A stretch of DNA of 64,000 nt from G963674665 sp964609625 (GCA_964609625.1 CAZSRS010000017.1:17282-81281), one strand, 5' to 3'. Shown: positions 43,116-52,879, counted from the stretch's first letter. A program made the numbers and translations. Notes: generated from the sequence alone by a model not told the origin.

Positions 43116-43306
43116 CCGCTGCCTCCTGATCGAGGGGGGGGGCACGCGCCCCATTCTCCCACAAATGCCACCATAGTATCAGTACCCCGAGGCAATGCAA
43201 CAACGTGACAAAACGCACGCAGCAGGGTCCTTTACAGGACAGCGGCGCGGGCTTACCCTGCTCCAACCGTGTGCCGTCGCACACCTCAGGCATACCCGGA
43301 GGCAGC

Positions 43307-44152
43307 ATGCACTGGATCGAGCAGAGCATCCACGACTTCCTCGCCCAGCCGGAGAACAACGCGCTCTCTCCGGACTGGAGCGTGCAGGCCTTCGCGCCTC
43401 CGCTGGTGGGCTTCGGCCGGGGCGAGGACTCGCTCTTCGAATTCATCCGCCAGGACATCGGCTCCTTCTACTGGAGTCCGGTCCAGGCCTTTGCCCAGCA
43501 ATTTCCGGTCCTTGAACCCGCAAGGCTGTCCGTGATCTCCTGGATCCTGCCGCAGACCGCCCGCACCAAGGCCGCCCACGCCAGGGAAACCAGGCTGCCC
43601 AGCCTGGACTGGACCCTGGTGCGCCACTTCGGGGAGCGGATCAACGTGGCCCTGCGCCGCCACGTGGTGGCGACCCTGGCCCAACGGGGCATCCGAGCCG
43701 TGGCGCCCCTGCTCTGCCAGAGCTGGTCAATGGAGATGTCCGAGAAGTACGGCAAGGCCTCGCGCTGGAGCGAACGACACACGGCCCACATCTGCGGCCT
43801 GGGCACCTTCGGCCTCTGCGATGGCCTGATCACCGCGCGCGGCAAGGCCCACAGGACCGGATCCGTGGTGGCGGAGATGGACCTGGAGCCCACTCCCCGC
43901 CCCTATGCGCATCACCAGGAGTATTGCCTGCGCCACCAGGGCCTGGACTGCCGCGCGTGCATGCGGCGCTGCCCGGCGAAAGCGCTGAGCGAGAAGGGGC
44001 ACGACAAGAAACGCTGCGAGGCGTACGTGCACGGCCGCGCGGCACATTTCGTGCGCGACCGACTCCTGGGGTTCGAGGTCAATGCCTGCGGTCTGTGCCA
44101 GGTGGACGTGCCCTGTCAGGACCGCATCCCCCGCCCCGAGGATCTGCAGTGA
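43307..44152 (+). CDS. QueG/epoxyqueuosine reductase-like 4Fe-4S protein
   Basis: 281 residues from the ATG at 43307, with GGAGG upstream; the open frame continues 5' but without a site. C-terminal ferredoxin-type clusters are visible: LDCRACMRRCPAKALS and ACGLCQVDVPC, with EYCLRHQG before them. The N-terminal half has ICGLGTFGLCDGLITARGKA, a pattern of the QueG/reductive-dehalogenase-like family. It is shorter than QueG itself (about 380), so it is a relative of unknown role. It overlaps the GIY-YIG gene by 4 nt. Confidence 0.82.
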   Translation: MHWIEQSIHDFLAQPENNALSPDWSVQAFAPPLVGFGRGEDSLFEFIRQDIGSFYWSPVQAFAQQFPVLEPARLSVISWILPQTARTKAAHARETRLPSLDWTLVRHFGERINVALRRHVVATLAQRGIRAVAPLLCQSWSMEMSEKYGKASRWSERHTAHICGLGTFGLCDGLITARGKAHRTGSVVAEMDLEPTPRPYAHHQEYCLRHQGLDCRACMRRCPAKALSEKGHDKKRCEAYVHGRAAHFVRDRLLGFEVNACGLCQVDVPCQDRIPRPEDLQ

Positions 44153-44430
44153 GCTGGCTGGTCTATCTGCTGGAGTGCGGCGACGGCACCCTGTATTGCG
44201 GCGTGACCACGGACATGGAGCGCCGGCTGGCGCAGCACAACGGCGATCTGCCTGGGGGCGCGGCCTACACCCGTGGCCGGCGGCCGGTGCGTCTAGTGGC
44301 CTGCCGGGCCTGCCCGGACCGCTCCAGCGCGCAACAGGTGGAGTGGCGCATCCGCCGCCTGCCTCGGGCGGCCAAGGTCGCTGCCCTCGCGACGGACTCC
44401 CCGGAGACATCCGACGCTTCGGAAGCCTGA
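44149..44430 (+). CDS. GIY-YIG domain nuclease-like protein
   Basis: 93 residues from a GTG at 44149 that overlaps the preceding stop (GTGA). The text WLVYLLECGDGTLYCGVTTD followed by MERRLAQHN and AYTRGRRPVRLV is the UPF0213/YhbQ type of GIY-YIG domain, with the catalytic Tyr, Arg and the general GIY...YIG pattern. These small proteins are probably DNA-binding nucleases or repair-associated; role unknown. Confidence 0.85.
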   Translation: MSWLVYLLECGDGTLYCGVTTDMERRLAQHNGDLPGGAAYTRGRRPVRLVACRACPDRSSAQQVEWRIRRLPRAAKVAALATDSPETSDASEA

Positions 44431-44441
44431 GGCCGGGGAGT

Positions 44442-45134
44442 TCAGGCCGTCTCCCCCGGCACGAAAGCCACGGCGCGCACGGGCGAGCCGTCGGCCCCTT
44501 GGAGGGGCAAGGGCATGGCGCAGAACACGAAGCCCTGCTCCGGCAACCGCGCCAGGTTGCGGCAGTTCTCCACGATCACCATCCCCGCGCCGAGCAGGAT
44601 CCGGTGCACGTCCAGGCCGGTTGAGTCCAGGCCGGTCTTATGCAACGGGTCCACCGAGATGGCATCCACCGCCACGCCGGACAATCCCAGGCCGACCAGC
44701 CAAGCGGCGGCCTCCGGGTCCAGGCAGGGAAAGGCGCCGAAGTACTCCGGCGCGCCCCAGTGCTGTTCCATGCCCGTGCGCAGGAGCAGGAAGCCGCCTG
44801 ACTCCAGGAGCATTGCTTTGGCTTCAAGATGGCCACGGGTGACACGCTCCAGGCCGCGTACGTCCAGCATGCAGGCCGGCCCCGTGAAACGCCCCGGCGG
44901 CACTTGGTCCAGGCTCGGCGCGCCCTCCAGCACATGGCAGGGGGCGTCCATATGCGTTCCTGTGTGGGTGTCTATGGTGACACGCAGCTCGGCATAGCCG
45001 TGGCTGGCGATGGTCGTGGCCTGTTCGAAACGCGGCGGCTCGGTGCCGGGAAAGACCGGCATGCCCGGCGCAATCGCGTGGGACAAGTCCACCACCCGCC
45101 ACGGACCAAGAAGCGGATGATTTCCTTGGTTCAT
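44442..45134 (-). CDS. Cyclase-family metal-dependent hydrolase (kynurenine formamidase-like)
   Basis: 230 residues from the ATG at 45132-45134. The cyclase (PF04199) metal motif HTGTHMDAPCH is complete (HxGTHxDxPxH) with VDLSHAIAPGMPVFPGTEPP before it. Members hydrolyse formylkynurenine, cyclic imides or related amides. It is the last gene of a five-gene minus-strand operon, overlapping the GNAT gene by 4 nt. Confidence 0.9.
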   Translation of the reverse strand: MNQGNHPLLGPWRVVDLSHAIAPGMPVFPGTEPPRFEQATTIASHGYAELRVTIDTHTGTHMDAPCHVLEGAPSLDQVPPGRFTGPACMLDVRGLERVTRGHLEAKAMLLESGGFLLLRTGMEQHWGAPEYFGAFPCLDPEAAAWLVGLGLSGVAVDAISVDPLHKTGLDSTGLDVHRILLGAGMVIVENCRNLARLPEQGFVFCAMPLPLQGADGSPVRAVAFVPGETA

Positions 45135-45649
45135 GTCCTTTTCCCTTCCGCCTCCGGATCCAGCCGTTTGACGAACAACACCTTTGGATCGTCGGGGCGG
45201 TTGTAGTCCAGGGTCACGGCCACGCCGTGCATGGTGGCGTCCCCTGGCTGGATTTCGAAACCCATGCGTGTGTGGAAGGCGATGGAATTCGCGTTCACCG
45301 GCGAGGTGCAGGAGCGCACGGTGTGACGCCCCTCCTTGCGGCAGATGTCGAAGAACCGCTCGTAGAGGAACCTGCCCAGTCCCTGGCCACGGCACTCCGG
45401 ATGCACGCTCACGAAGTGGATATACCCCTCTTGGGGGCGGGCCTGGGACAGGAAGCCCACCAGGAAGGCCACCAGTGCGTCGTGCCTGTGGATCACAAAG
45501 GACGTGTCCGCGAAATGCGTGATGAATAATCGAGGCAGCAAGTAACGCAGGTCGCGCCCGTCCCACCAGTCTAGCACCGCCTCCATGATGGCCGGGTGAT
45601 CCTCGGGCCGGCAGTGACGCAGTGAAAAACCTTCAGGCAATACGATCAT
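45131..45649 (-). CDS. GNAT-family N-acetyltransferase
   Basis: 172 residues. The acetyl-CoA-binding motif A is visible: IHFVSVHPECRGQGLGRFLY, i.e. V.P..RGxGxG, followed by NSIAFHTRMGFEI, the motif B region. Acceptor substrate unknown. It overlaps both neighbours by 4 nt: the MFS gene upstream and the cyclase gene downstream. Confidence 0.9.
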   Translation of the reverse strand: MIVLPEGFSLRHCRPEDHPAIMEAVLDWWDGRDLRYLLPRLFITHFADTSFVIHRHDALVAFLVGFLSQARPQEGYIHFVSVHPECRGQGLGRFLYERFFDICRKEGRHTVRSCTSPVNANSIAFHTRMGFEIQPGDATMHGVAVTLDYNRPDDPKVLFVKRLDPEAEGKRT

Positions 45650-46824
45650 GATCCGCTCCTTTCCTTGCCGTTCATGGCGCCCCCCTTTTCGAATGCAAAC
45701 AGAAACAGCGCCAAGCCCAATCCCACCAAGGGGGCGAAGGCCAGGACCGTGAGCACGGATTGCACGCCCAGGGACTCGGCCAGGCTCCCCACCACCGGCG
45801 CCAGGAGTCCGCCCACACCTGTGGAAAACCCCAGGGTCAGGCTGGTGGCCAGGACCGTATTCTCGGGGGCGATTCTCGCGGCCAGGGCCACTGCCGGAAA
45901 CATGGTGGCCAGCAGCATGAACCCGGCCAAGAACGCCGCGGGATAGAGCCACCAGCCCTCCGCGCCCAGGAACAGCAACAGACAGGGAGTGGCCAGGGCA
46001 AAGGACAGCAGGAACAGACCTCGATACCCCCTTTTGTCAACGATCTGCCCACTCACAAGAGCGCTCACCGCCCCCCCGAGCATGTACAACGTCAGCACCA
46101 CGCCCATGGACAGCAGCGAATTGCCTTTCTCTACATACATGATGGGGTAGAAACTCTTCAAGGACGTATCCAGCAGGGCGCGCAGGACGCAGATACCCCA
46201 TAGGACCACGAGCGGCTTCCAGACGCTGGCCAGGCCCCGGAGGGCCAGGATGCGCTCGCGACTGCGCCGTGCTTCCCGCCCACTGTTCGAGGGAAACAGG
46301 AACAACAACGCGCAGAGGGAGGTCAGCCCCACCAGGGAGAGCCAGGGCAGGCGCTCCAGGCCAAATAAACTCACCCATGCCGTCACGGTCAGCGGCCCCA
46401 CCGTGAACGCCAGGGCACCGCCCAACCCGAACAGGGACATGGCCAGGCCGGTGCGCTCCCCTGCATGGGTCGGCACCAGCCCAGCCGCGGCCGGATGGTA
46501 CAGGGACGAGCCCACCGCCCCCAGGCCGGCCACGAGTAACAGCAAGGGAAACCTCGTCGCGAGCCCCAGCAGGGGAATGAACGTCGCGCTCAGCCCCAGC
46601 CCCAGGTACATGAAGCTCCGAGGATTGCGACCGTCCGCCAGAAGCCCTGTCAACGGCTGCGCCAGGAAACTGGTGCAGGTCACCACGCCGGTGATCACCC
46701 CGATCTGCGTCAGGCTGATGCCGTGCAGCTCCCTGAGCACGGGAAACAAGGGGTGGAAAAAAGACTGGTAGAAGTCCCCGGAAAAATGCACCAGGAACAG
46801 AACCAGGATGGCCTTGACATTCAT
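45646..46824 (-). CDS. Major facilitator superfamily transporter
   Basis: 392 residues with about 12 hydrophobic segments. The first loop reads LTGLLADGRNPRSFMYLGLG, an MFS motif-A variant, and the halves repeat (SGQIVDKRGYRGLFLLSFAL in the second half). The C-terminal TM segments and Gly-rich loops fit drug/metabolite exporters of the fosmidomycin-resistance type. It overlaps the GNAT start by 4 nt and follows the metallo-hydrolase gene by 24 nt. Confidence 0.88.
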   Translation of the reverse strand: MNVKAILVLFLVHFSGDFYQSFFHPLFPVLRELHGISLTQIGVITGVVTCTSFLAQPLTGLLADGRNPRSFMYLGLGLSATFIPLLGLATRFPLLLLVAGLGAVGSSLYHPAAAGLVPTHAGERTGLAMSLFGLGGALAFTVGPLTVTAWVSLFGLERLPWLSLVGLTSLCALLFLFPSNSGREARRSRERILALRGLASVWKPLVVLWGICVLRALLDTSLKSFYPIMYVEKGNSLLSMGVVLTLYMLGGAVSALVSGQIVDKRGYRGLFLLSFALATPCLLLFLGAEGWWLYPAAFLAGFMLLATMFPAVALAARIAPENTVLATSLTLGFSTGVGGLLAPVVGSLAESLGVQSVLTVLAFAPLVGLGLALFLFAFEKGGAMNGKERSGS

Positions 46825-46848
46825 GCCCCCCCCAAAGGTGTGGGAGGC

Positions 46849-47685
46849 TCAGTACTCCAGACGCAGGCCAACACCCACCTCCTCCACGTCCAGGCTTTGG
46901 GCCAGGAACGTCTTGGCCCGCAGGCCCGTGCAGTGGCAGGGGTGCAGGCGCTCCACTCCCATGTCCACCAGGAACCGGGCGGTCCGCTCCAACCGCTCCA
47001 GAGGCGCGTCCAGCAGGTGCAGTCCGCCGACGATGTCCGCGATACGCTCCTCGCCGCAGACCTCCCGCGCATGGCTGACGATGTTGCAGATCCCGCTGTG
47101 GGAGCAGCCCGTGACGATCACCAGTCCACGCTCCGACACCCAGGCCAGGGCAGAGTCGTCCAGACACGGGCAGTCCTTGGGGCCTTCAGGTCCTCTGACC
47201 ACTCCCACCGGGGGGGCCTTCTCGAACTCATGCAGCCTGGGTATCTCGCCCAGGAACACGAGGCGCTCCGTGAGCCAAAGCGGCTCCCTGGTCAGGTGCA
47301 CGGTGCAGAAGCGCTCCACGGCCTCCTGCCGCAGGATCTGGCCGATCTCCGGGCCGTTGCCGATACCGCGCGTCAGGAAGACCTCGGGATGGGCCACGAG
47401 TTCCAGCCGCAACACCGTGCCGCGCTCGATGATCGCCTCGTTGAACAACCTGAACAGCGGCTCCAGCCCCCAGGTGTGGTCGAGGTGGGAGTGGGAGAGC
47501 ACCACGGTGTCCAGCCGCGACAGGTCGATGCCCATCTTCCAGGCATTGCGCAGCAGGACGTCGCTGTAGCCGGCGTCGAAGAGAATCCGCATGCCCTTGG
47601 TCACTATGTGGAAGCTCAACCCCGGCTCGGCCAGAAAATATCTGTCCGTGAGGGTGTTGTTGTCCACCAGCACTGTCAGCTGCAT
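46849..47685 (-). CDS. Metallo-beta-lactamase-fold hydrolase
   Basis: 278 residues from the ATG at 47683-47685. The MBL motif VVLSHSHLDHTWGLEPLF (SHSHLDHT) is followed by VIVTGCSHSGICNIV and a C-terminal HPCHCTGL, matching the pterin-related (RFAP synthase-like) MBL subfamily that has CSHxG. The metal ligands are intact. Product and substrate unknown. It lies in the operon between EamA and the MFS gene. Confidence 0.88.
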   Translation of the reverse strand: MQLTVLVDNNTLTDRYFLAEPGLSFHIVTKGMRILFDAGYSDVLLRNAWKMGIDLSRLDTVVLSHSHLDHTWGLEPLFRLFNEAIIERGTVLRLELVAHPEVFLTRGIGNGPEIGQILRQEAVERFCTVHLTREPLWLTERLVFLGEIPRLHEFEKAPPVGVVRGPEGPKDCPCLDDSALAWVSERGLVIVTGCSHSGICNIVSHAREVCGEERIADIVGGLHLLDAPLERLERTARFLVDMGVERLHPCHCTGLRAKTFLAQSLDVEEVGVGLRLEY

Positions 47686-47741
47686 TCCCTCTCTCCCGGT
47701 GATTTGTCGGACGCGCACCGCGTCCGTGTGTTTCCGGGTAT

Positions 47742-48680
47742 TCAATTCCGCCGGCGATCCCGTTCCGGCCGTACCGCAACAGTGACCGACGGCCCGGTGC
47801 TCCTGGCACGCCGGACCGAGCCCACATAGATGGCTCCGAGCACCAGCCCCAGGCCCAGCCAATTGAGCGCCGTTGAGGGGCGTTGGAACAGGAGGCAATC
47901 CCAGACAAAAGCCAGGGCCGGCTGCAAGAGCAGGATGATCCCTGCCACCGTCGCCCGCACGTGGGGCAGTGACGTGGCGATGAGGCTCCACCCCACCACC
48001 TGGCTCAGCAACGCCAGGGTGAACAGTGAAATCCAGGCCTGTGCAGTGGGGGGAACGAGGGGGTGGCCGTCGTACCAGGCATCCAGGCCCAGAAAGGACG
48101 CCGTGGACAGGGAGACCAGGGCCATGGTGGCGAACATGGTGGACCCCGCGGCCCTGGATTGCATCCGGCGCAGGCTGAGCAGGTACAGGGAGTACATCAC
48201 TGCCGCGCCCAGGCCGTACCAGATACCGGCCACGTATTCCGGATCCATGGCGCTCCAGTCCAGCCCCACGATGAGGAACAAGCCGAGGAAGGCGCAAGGC
48301 ACGGAAAGCAGGTAGGCCAGGCGCAGGCGCTCCCGCATGAACAAAACCCCCACCGCGCCGAGGATGAAGACCTGGAAGTTGGGCAGGATGGTCCCCAACC
48401 CCGGCCCCACCCGCAGGATGCTCATGTGGAAGCAGTAGAGATCCACGGCGAAGAATAAGCCCACCACCAGCCCCATTGCCAACTGGCGCGGGGTGATGTG
48501 GCGCAGTTCGCCGCGCCAGGCCGCAAGGCAGAGCAGCATCAGTCCGCCGAGAAAGACCCTGTGAAAAGCCGAGGTGGAGGCCGGAACCGCGGCCCACTTG
48601 ACCCAGACGCCGGAAAGGCTGATGCAAACGGCGCCGATGAGTAAAAACACGACAGCCGCACGCATGGAGAGCAACATCAT
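47742..48680 (-). CDS. EamA/DMT-family transporter
   Basis: 312 residues with about ten hydrophobic segments in two EamA-type repeats (LIGAVCISLSGVWVKWAAVP and AGIWYGLGAAVMYSLYLLSL). C-terminal basic tail. It is the first gene of the five-gene minus-strand operon; the ATG at 48680 has only a weak upstream site. Such DMT carriers export metabolites; the co-encoded acetyltransferase, cyclase and MFS suggest export/detoxification of a modified amide or amine, but this is inference. Confidence 0.88.
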   Translation of the reverse strand: MMLLSMRAAVVFLLIGAVCISLSGVWVKWAAVPASTSAFHRVFLGGLMLLCLAAWRGELRHITPRQLAMGLVVGLFFAVDLYCFHMSILRVGPGLGTILPNFQVFILGAVGVLFMRERLRLAYLLSVPCAFLGLFLIVGLDWSAMDPEYVAGIWYGLGAAVMYSLYLLSLRRMQSRAAGSTMFATMALVSLSTASFLGLDAWYDGHPLVPPTAQAWISLFTLALLSQVVGWSLIATSLPHVRATVAGIILLLQPALAFVWDCLLFQRPSTALNWLGLGLVLGAIYVGSVRRARSTGPSVTVAVRPERDRRRN

Positions 48681-48976
48681 GATATCACAAGAATTCCATT
48701 TTGCGGCACCAGGTCGCCGCCGCGGTGGGACCTGTTCCCTGGCCGCAAGTGGACGAGCACAGTACGCTGCTTACTCCCGCTCCGCAAGAAGGGGATTGTG
48801 CCGGAATCACCTGGAGTACGGCAAAATCATGGACCGGAGCGCCCGACCTGTCCTGCCGGGGCTTTAGAAGCGTATCCGCCGGCAGGCTACGCTCGGATGC
48901 ATGATCCTCAAACGCCCGCGCCTTGTGCACCCGGCCCCATGGGCCGGGCATTCCGGGGCGGCCCGGGTTCCGTTGC
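48681..48976. other. Intergenic region upstream of the five-gene EamA operon
   Basis: 296 bp between two minus-strand genes. No promoter motif or gene was convincing. It must hold the promoter of the EamA operon. Confidence 0.4.
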
Positions 48977-51652
48977 TCACCGTCGGTTGGCTGCCTCACG
49001 GGCCAGGTCCTGCATGCGGCGGCGTAGATTGCGAATCACGCAGTCGGCCGGAGACTCACACTCACCGCCTTGACGCAATTCACTGGCAGGCACAGGCTCT
49101 CCCAGGGTGACGCGCACCTTGGCCGGCGCCAGCCACCAGCGCCCCGGCGGCAAGACCTCCCGCGTGCCCTCGATCAATATCGGGATCACCAGGGCGTCTC
49201 GAGCCGCGAGAATGCGCCCAAGTCCGGGCTGGAAGCGTTGCAGGGCGCCGTCCCTGGAGCGCATGCCCTCGGGAAAGAACACCAGATCGCGTCCCCTGCC
49301 GAGAATCGCGGCCGGCAACGCCAGACTCGTGCCGGGGCGCTTGGCCGGGTCGATGGAAATCGCCTGCCCGCTACGGGAAATGAAGGCCAGCACGGGATTG
49401 GCAAAGGCCCCACCCTGCCAGGCCAGGAAATGCATGCGCCGCAGGTTGGCAAAGGGCAGTGCCGCGGCCAGCAGAGGACCATCCACGAAACTCAAATGAT
49501 TGGGCGTGAGCACCAGGGGACTAGGGCGTTCCAGATGTTCCAGCCCGCGCACCTCCATGCGGAACACGAGCCTGGCCAGGGAGCCGAACGCCAGGTGCAT
49601 GGCGCGGTAGAACCCGAGGCGCCAGCCCGTGACCGGCTCCAACTGCCCTTTGTCCGTGTCGTCGAGATACTCCTCGGGAGCGGCCACGGGATCGGCCCCG
49701 GACTTTCCCCTGTCACTCGGCGCCATGACCGCGCGCAGCAGATCGCGCACCGTGGTGATGGTGGCGATCTGCTCCTGATCGGGGGTCACACTGGTGCGTC
49801 CACCCAGCTCCAGGGAGAGATCCAACCACTCCAGGGAATCCACGCCCAGGTCGGCGGCCAGGTCGGCGTCCGGAGTCAACCGACGCCGGGGGTAACGCCT
49901 GGTCAGCAGGTCCCAGGTCGCGGCCGCGGCCGGGTTCTCCAGCAGCCGCCGGTCCGCGGTCTGCATCTCCCTGGGGTCCAGAGGGCGCAGATCCTGCTCC
50001 GCCACCCCTTGTAGGGCGCGGTCAAAGTGCCGCTCCAGCAGGTGTCGGCGGATTTTGCCCAGGCGCGTCCGCTCCAGGGGGTTGACGCTTACGGCCACCA
50101 GGGCGGGCCGCTGGTAGGAGGCCAGTTGCCTGCCGGCCTCGGCCACGGCTTTGCGTGCCGCGTCTTCGGGCTCGAGCCCGGTCTGGCGGCTGGCCACGAT
50201 ATCCGGCACTGCCAGCACCGCGACCTTGCCCTCGCGCTCCAGCACGCCTGTCTCCCGCAGCAGGGGGTGGCGGTCCAGGATCTGCTCCACCGTGTCGGGT
50301 TGGATGTTCTCGCCACTTCTGGTGACGATCATGGTCGAGGCCCGACCGGTGATCACCAGCCAACCATCTTCCAGGTACCCCAGGTCGCCGGTGCGGAACC
50401 AGCCATCCGGGGTGAAGGCCTCGGCGGTCTTGTGCGGCAGGTTACGGTAGCCGGCAAAGACATTGGGACCACGGGCCTGAATCTCGCCCTGTTCCGCGTC
50501 CGACGGTTCGATACGCAGCTCCACGCCGGGCAGAGCCCGCCCCACGCTCTCGAAACGGCCGGCGCCGGGCGGGTTGATGCTCAGGATGGGCGCGGTTTCG
50601 GTGAGCCCGTAGCCGATGGCCACCTTCCAGCCCAGGGCCTCCATGGTCCAGGCCAGCCCCGGCTCCAGTGGCGCGCCCCCCGAGGCCATGATCCGCAGCT
50701 CCGACCCCATGCGTTGGTGCAGCCCGTGCAGGAGGATGCGCCCCAGCCTGAGCCCGAGGCGTTTCCTGGCGAAGCGACTGATCTCCAGAAGCCCCAGCAT
50801 GAGCAAGCGCGCCGGAAGCCGCAGGGAGCGCAGCCGCCCCATGACTCCGGCCACCAGGGCCTCGTACAGGCGGGGGATACCGATGACGATGCTGGCCCGC
50901 CCCTCCCGCACGGCACGAATCACCTCCGCACCGGTGATAGCCCTGGGGATGATGATGCACACGCCCAGGGCCAGGGGGCCGAACATACCCACCACAAAGG
51001 GATAGACGTGATGCAGGGGGAGCGGCAGCAGGACCCGATCGCCGGGCTTGGTCAATCCCGCCACGTGCAGGGCCGCGCCCTGAAAGATCACGTTGGCATG
51101 GCTCAAGGGTACACCCTTGGGCATGCCCGTGGTGCCCGAGGTGTAGAACAGGGCAACGGTGTCGTCGGGTTGGGCCCGTCCCGGCTCCACGTCCTTTTTC
51201 TTGCCGGTGGCGAGCAAGGAACGCCAGGAGCGCTCCCCCTGGTCCAGATCCGTGAGCAGCACGGGCAGGGTCACCTGGCCCATGACGTCGCGCACGGCCT
51301 GCTCCTGTGGGCCCGTGGCCAGGAGCAGGGCCGGGTCGGCATCCGTGAGCACGTGCAGCAGTACCTCACCCGAGAGCTGCGGGTCCAGAGCGGCCACGGC
51401 CGCGCCCGAGAGCACCACGCCGGCGGCCAGGACCACGCTCTGCCAGCGGTTCTCGGCGAACAGCCCCACCCGCTGCCCCGGTCCGATGCCGGAGGCGGCA
51501 AGGCCCCGGGCGATGCCCTGGGCCATGGCCGTGAAGGCTGCGTAGCTCAGGGAGTCCGAGCCCTCCTCCTCAAACCAGAGCAGGCATTGCCTGTCGCCCA
51601 GGGTGGCCAGGGAAGCCACAAGTTCCTGCAAGGTGGTGAATCCGTGTTCCAT
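48977..51652 (-). CDS. AMP-forming synthetase, acyl carrier and acyltransferase fusion (Aas-like)
   Basis: 891 residues. Residues about 1-540 are an AMP-dependent acyl-CoA/ACP synthetase (VALFYTSGTTGMPKGVPLSH, then GYGLTETAPI, WFRTGDLGYLED). A carrier-like segment follows (DLGVDSLEWLDLSLELGG around 610, with the phosphopantetheine Ser), then a PlsC-type acyltransferase from about 680 (NHLSFVDGPLL is HX4D; FFPEGMRSRDGA). It can activate a fatty acid, hold it and acylate lysophospholipid, like E. coli Aas but with the domain order reversed and a carrier added. Probably cytoplasmic, membrane-associated. Confidence 0.92.
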   Translation of the reverse strand: MEHGFTTLQELVASLATLGDRQCLLWFEEEGSDSLSYAAFTAMAQGIARGLAASGIGPGQRVGLFAENRWQSVVLAAGVVLSGAAVAALDPQLSGEVLLHVLTDADPALLLATGPQEQAVRDVMGQVTLPVLLTDLDQGERSWRSLLATGKKKDVEPGRAQPDDTVALFYTSGTTGMPKGVPLSHANVIFQGAALHVAGLTKPGDRVLLPLPLHHVYPFVVGMFGPLALGVCIIIPRAITGAEVIRAVREGRASIVIGIPRLYEALVAGVMGRLRSLRLPARLLMLGLLEISRFARKRLGLRLGRILLHGLHQRMGSELRIMASGGAPLEPGLAWTMEALGWKVAIGYGLTETAPILSINPPGAGRFESVGRALPGVELRIEPSDAEQGEIQARGPNVFAGYRNLPHKTAEAFTPDGWFRTGDLGYLEDGWLVITGRASTMIVTRSGENIQPDTVEQILDRHPLLRETGVLEREGKVAVLAVPDIVASRQTGLEPEDAARKAVAEAGRQLASYQRPALVAVSVNPLERTRLGKIRRHLLERHFDRALQGVAEQDLRPLDPREMQTADRRLLENPAAAATWDLLTRRYPRRRLTPDADLAADLGVDSLEWLDLSLELGGRTSVTPDQEQIATITTVRDLLRAVMAPSDRGKSGADPVAAPEEYLDDTDKGQLEPVTGWRLGFYRAMHLAFGSLARLVFRMEVRGLEHLERPSPLVLTPNHLSFVDGPLLAAALPFANLRRMHFLAWQGGAFANPVLAFISRSGQAISIDPAKRPGTSLALPAAILGRGRDLVFFPEGMRSRDGALQRFQPGLGRILAARDALVIPILIEGTREVLPPGRWWLAPAKVRVTLGEPVPASELRQGGECESPADCVIRNLRRRMQDLAREAANRR

Positions 51653-51841
51653 GATCCCTCCCGCGCATGGGGGCGGTGCGCATCGAAAAAGCCGCCGGGT
51701 TCCGGAAATATCACCTTCACTTACCAGCTGGGAGGCTGCCGTGCAATTTCCGTCGCGCGTCGGTCCAAAACAGTTAGTTGTCCTTCATGCTGGCGCATTG
51801 TATAGCTTTGCCGTCCCTCTTGGATCCATAATCCTGCAACC

Positions 51842-52879
51842 ATGGAAACCGTCGTGCGCAAACTTCTCAAGACCTTGCTTCCCCTGCTGCTCACCATACT
51901 ATTGACCCTGGTGCTCTGCGAGTTCCTGATCCACTTCTTCCTCCAGCATCCCAGGGCCATCGACACCCCCTTGCTGCCATCGCAGCTGCTGACCCTGACC
52001 ACCAAGTATCATTTGCGCTTCGACCGCCAGATCATCCAGTTCCTGCCTGAGTGCGCGCAATACGACGACCAACTCTTCTACATCATGCGCCCCGGCCAAT
52101 GCCGGGTGAAGAGCCGCGAATTCGACGTGCTCTACACCTTCAACCAACAGGGCCTGCGCTCGCCACGGTTGCCGGATGCGCCCAAGGCCGTGCTGCTCGG
52201 CGATTCCCAGGCCTTTGGCTGGGGTGTTCAGGACAACGAGACCATTGCCGCGCGCCTGGAACATATTCTTGGAGGCGCGGTGGTCAACACCGCCATCCCC
52301 TCCTACGGCACGGCGCGGGAACTCATGCTCATGCAGCGCCTGGGCCTGCCCAGGCCCGAGGCCGTGATCATCCTCTACAACGAGAACGACTGGTCCGAGA
52401 ACCGCAGCTGGATGGAGCACGATGGCGTCCTGCCCATCACGGAGCGCGCCACCTGGGAAAGCACCGCCGCCGAACAGGATGCCCTCACCCGCTACTACCC
52501 AGGCAAGCATCTCCGCATGTTCATCCGGGTGGCCACCCTGCCGCGTCTCGCCCCGGAGGAAAAAAAGCCGACCGTTTCCGAGGCCGAGGCCTTTCTGGCC
52601 GTGCTGGAGGGGCATGCGCACCTGCTTTCTGACACGGTCCTGGTGGTGGCCGAAGTGGTGGAGCATTACCGAAACAACGACGCGGAGTTCGTGCGACAGG
52701 TGGAGGCCTTGTTCCCCAAGAGCCCCCTGGCCCAACAGGTGCGCGCCGCCCTGTTCCTGGATCTCTCCAGCCACTTCGAGAAGGACGATTTTTACATCAT
52801 GGACGGGCACATGAACGCCGCGGGGCACGCCCGCGCCGCTCGGGTCATCGGCCAAGCCCTGGCGCCCTTGCTGCCCTAG
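51842..52879 (+). CDS. SGNH/GDSL-type hydrolase-like membrane protein
   Basis: 345 residues. An N-terminal membrane anchor (LLPLLLTILLTLVLCEFLIH) is followed by an SGNH-fold domain: VLLGDSQAFGWGVQDNE gives block I with the Ser, ILYNENDWSENR the N block, and DGHMNAAGH the C-terminal DxxH/NxH-type motif. Members are esterases or O-acetyl hydrolases/transferases of polysaccharides. The anchor suggests an extracytoplasmic domain. It is divergent from the Aas-like gene, with about 190 bp between them. Confidence 0.82.
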   Translation: METVVRKLLKTLLPLLLTILLTLVLCEFLIHFFLQHPRAIDTPLLPSQLLTLTTKYHLRFDRQIIQFLPECAQYDDQLFYIMRPGQCRVKSREFDVLYTFNQQGLRSPRLPDAPKAVLLGDSQAFGWGVQDNETIAARLEHILGGAVVNTAIPSYGTARELMLMQRLGLPRPEAVIILYNENDWSENRSWMEHDGVLPITERATWESTAAEQDALTRYYPGKHLRMFIRVATLPRLAPEEKKPTVSEAEAFLAVLEGHAHLLSDTVLVVAEVVEHYRNNDAEFVRQVEALFPKSPLAQQVRAALFLDLSSHFEKDDFYIMDGHMNAAGHARAARVIGQALAPLLP

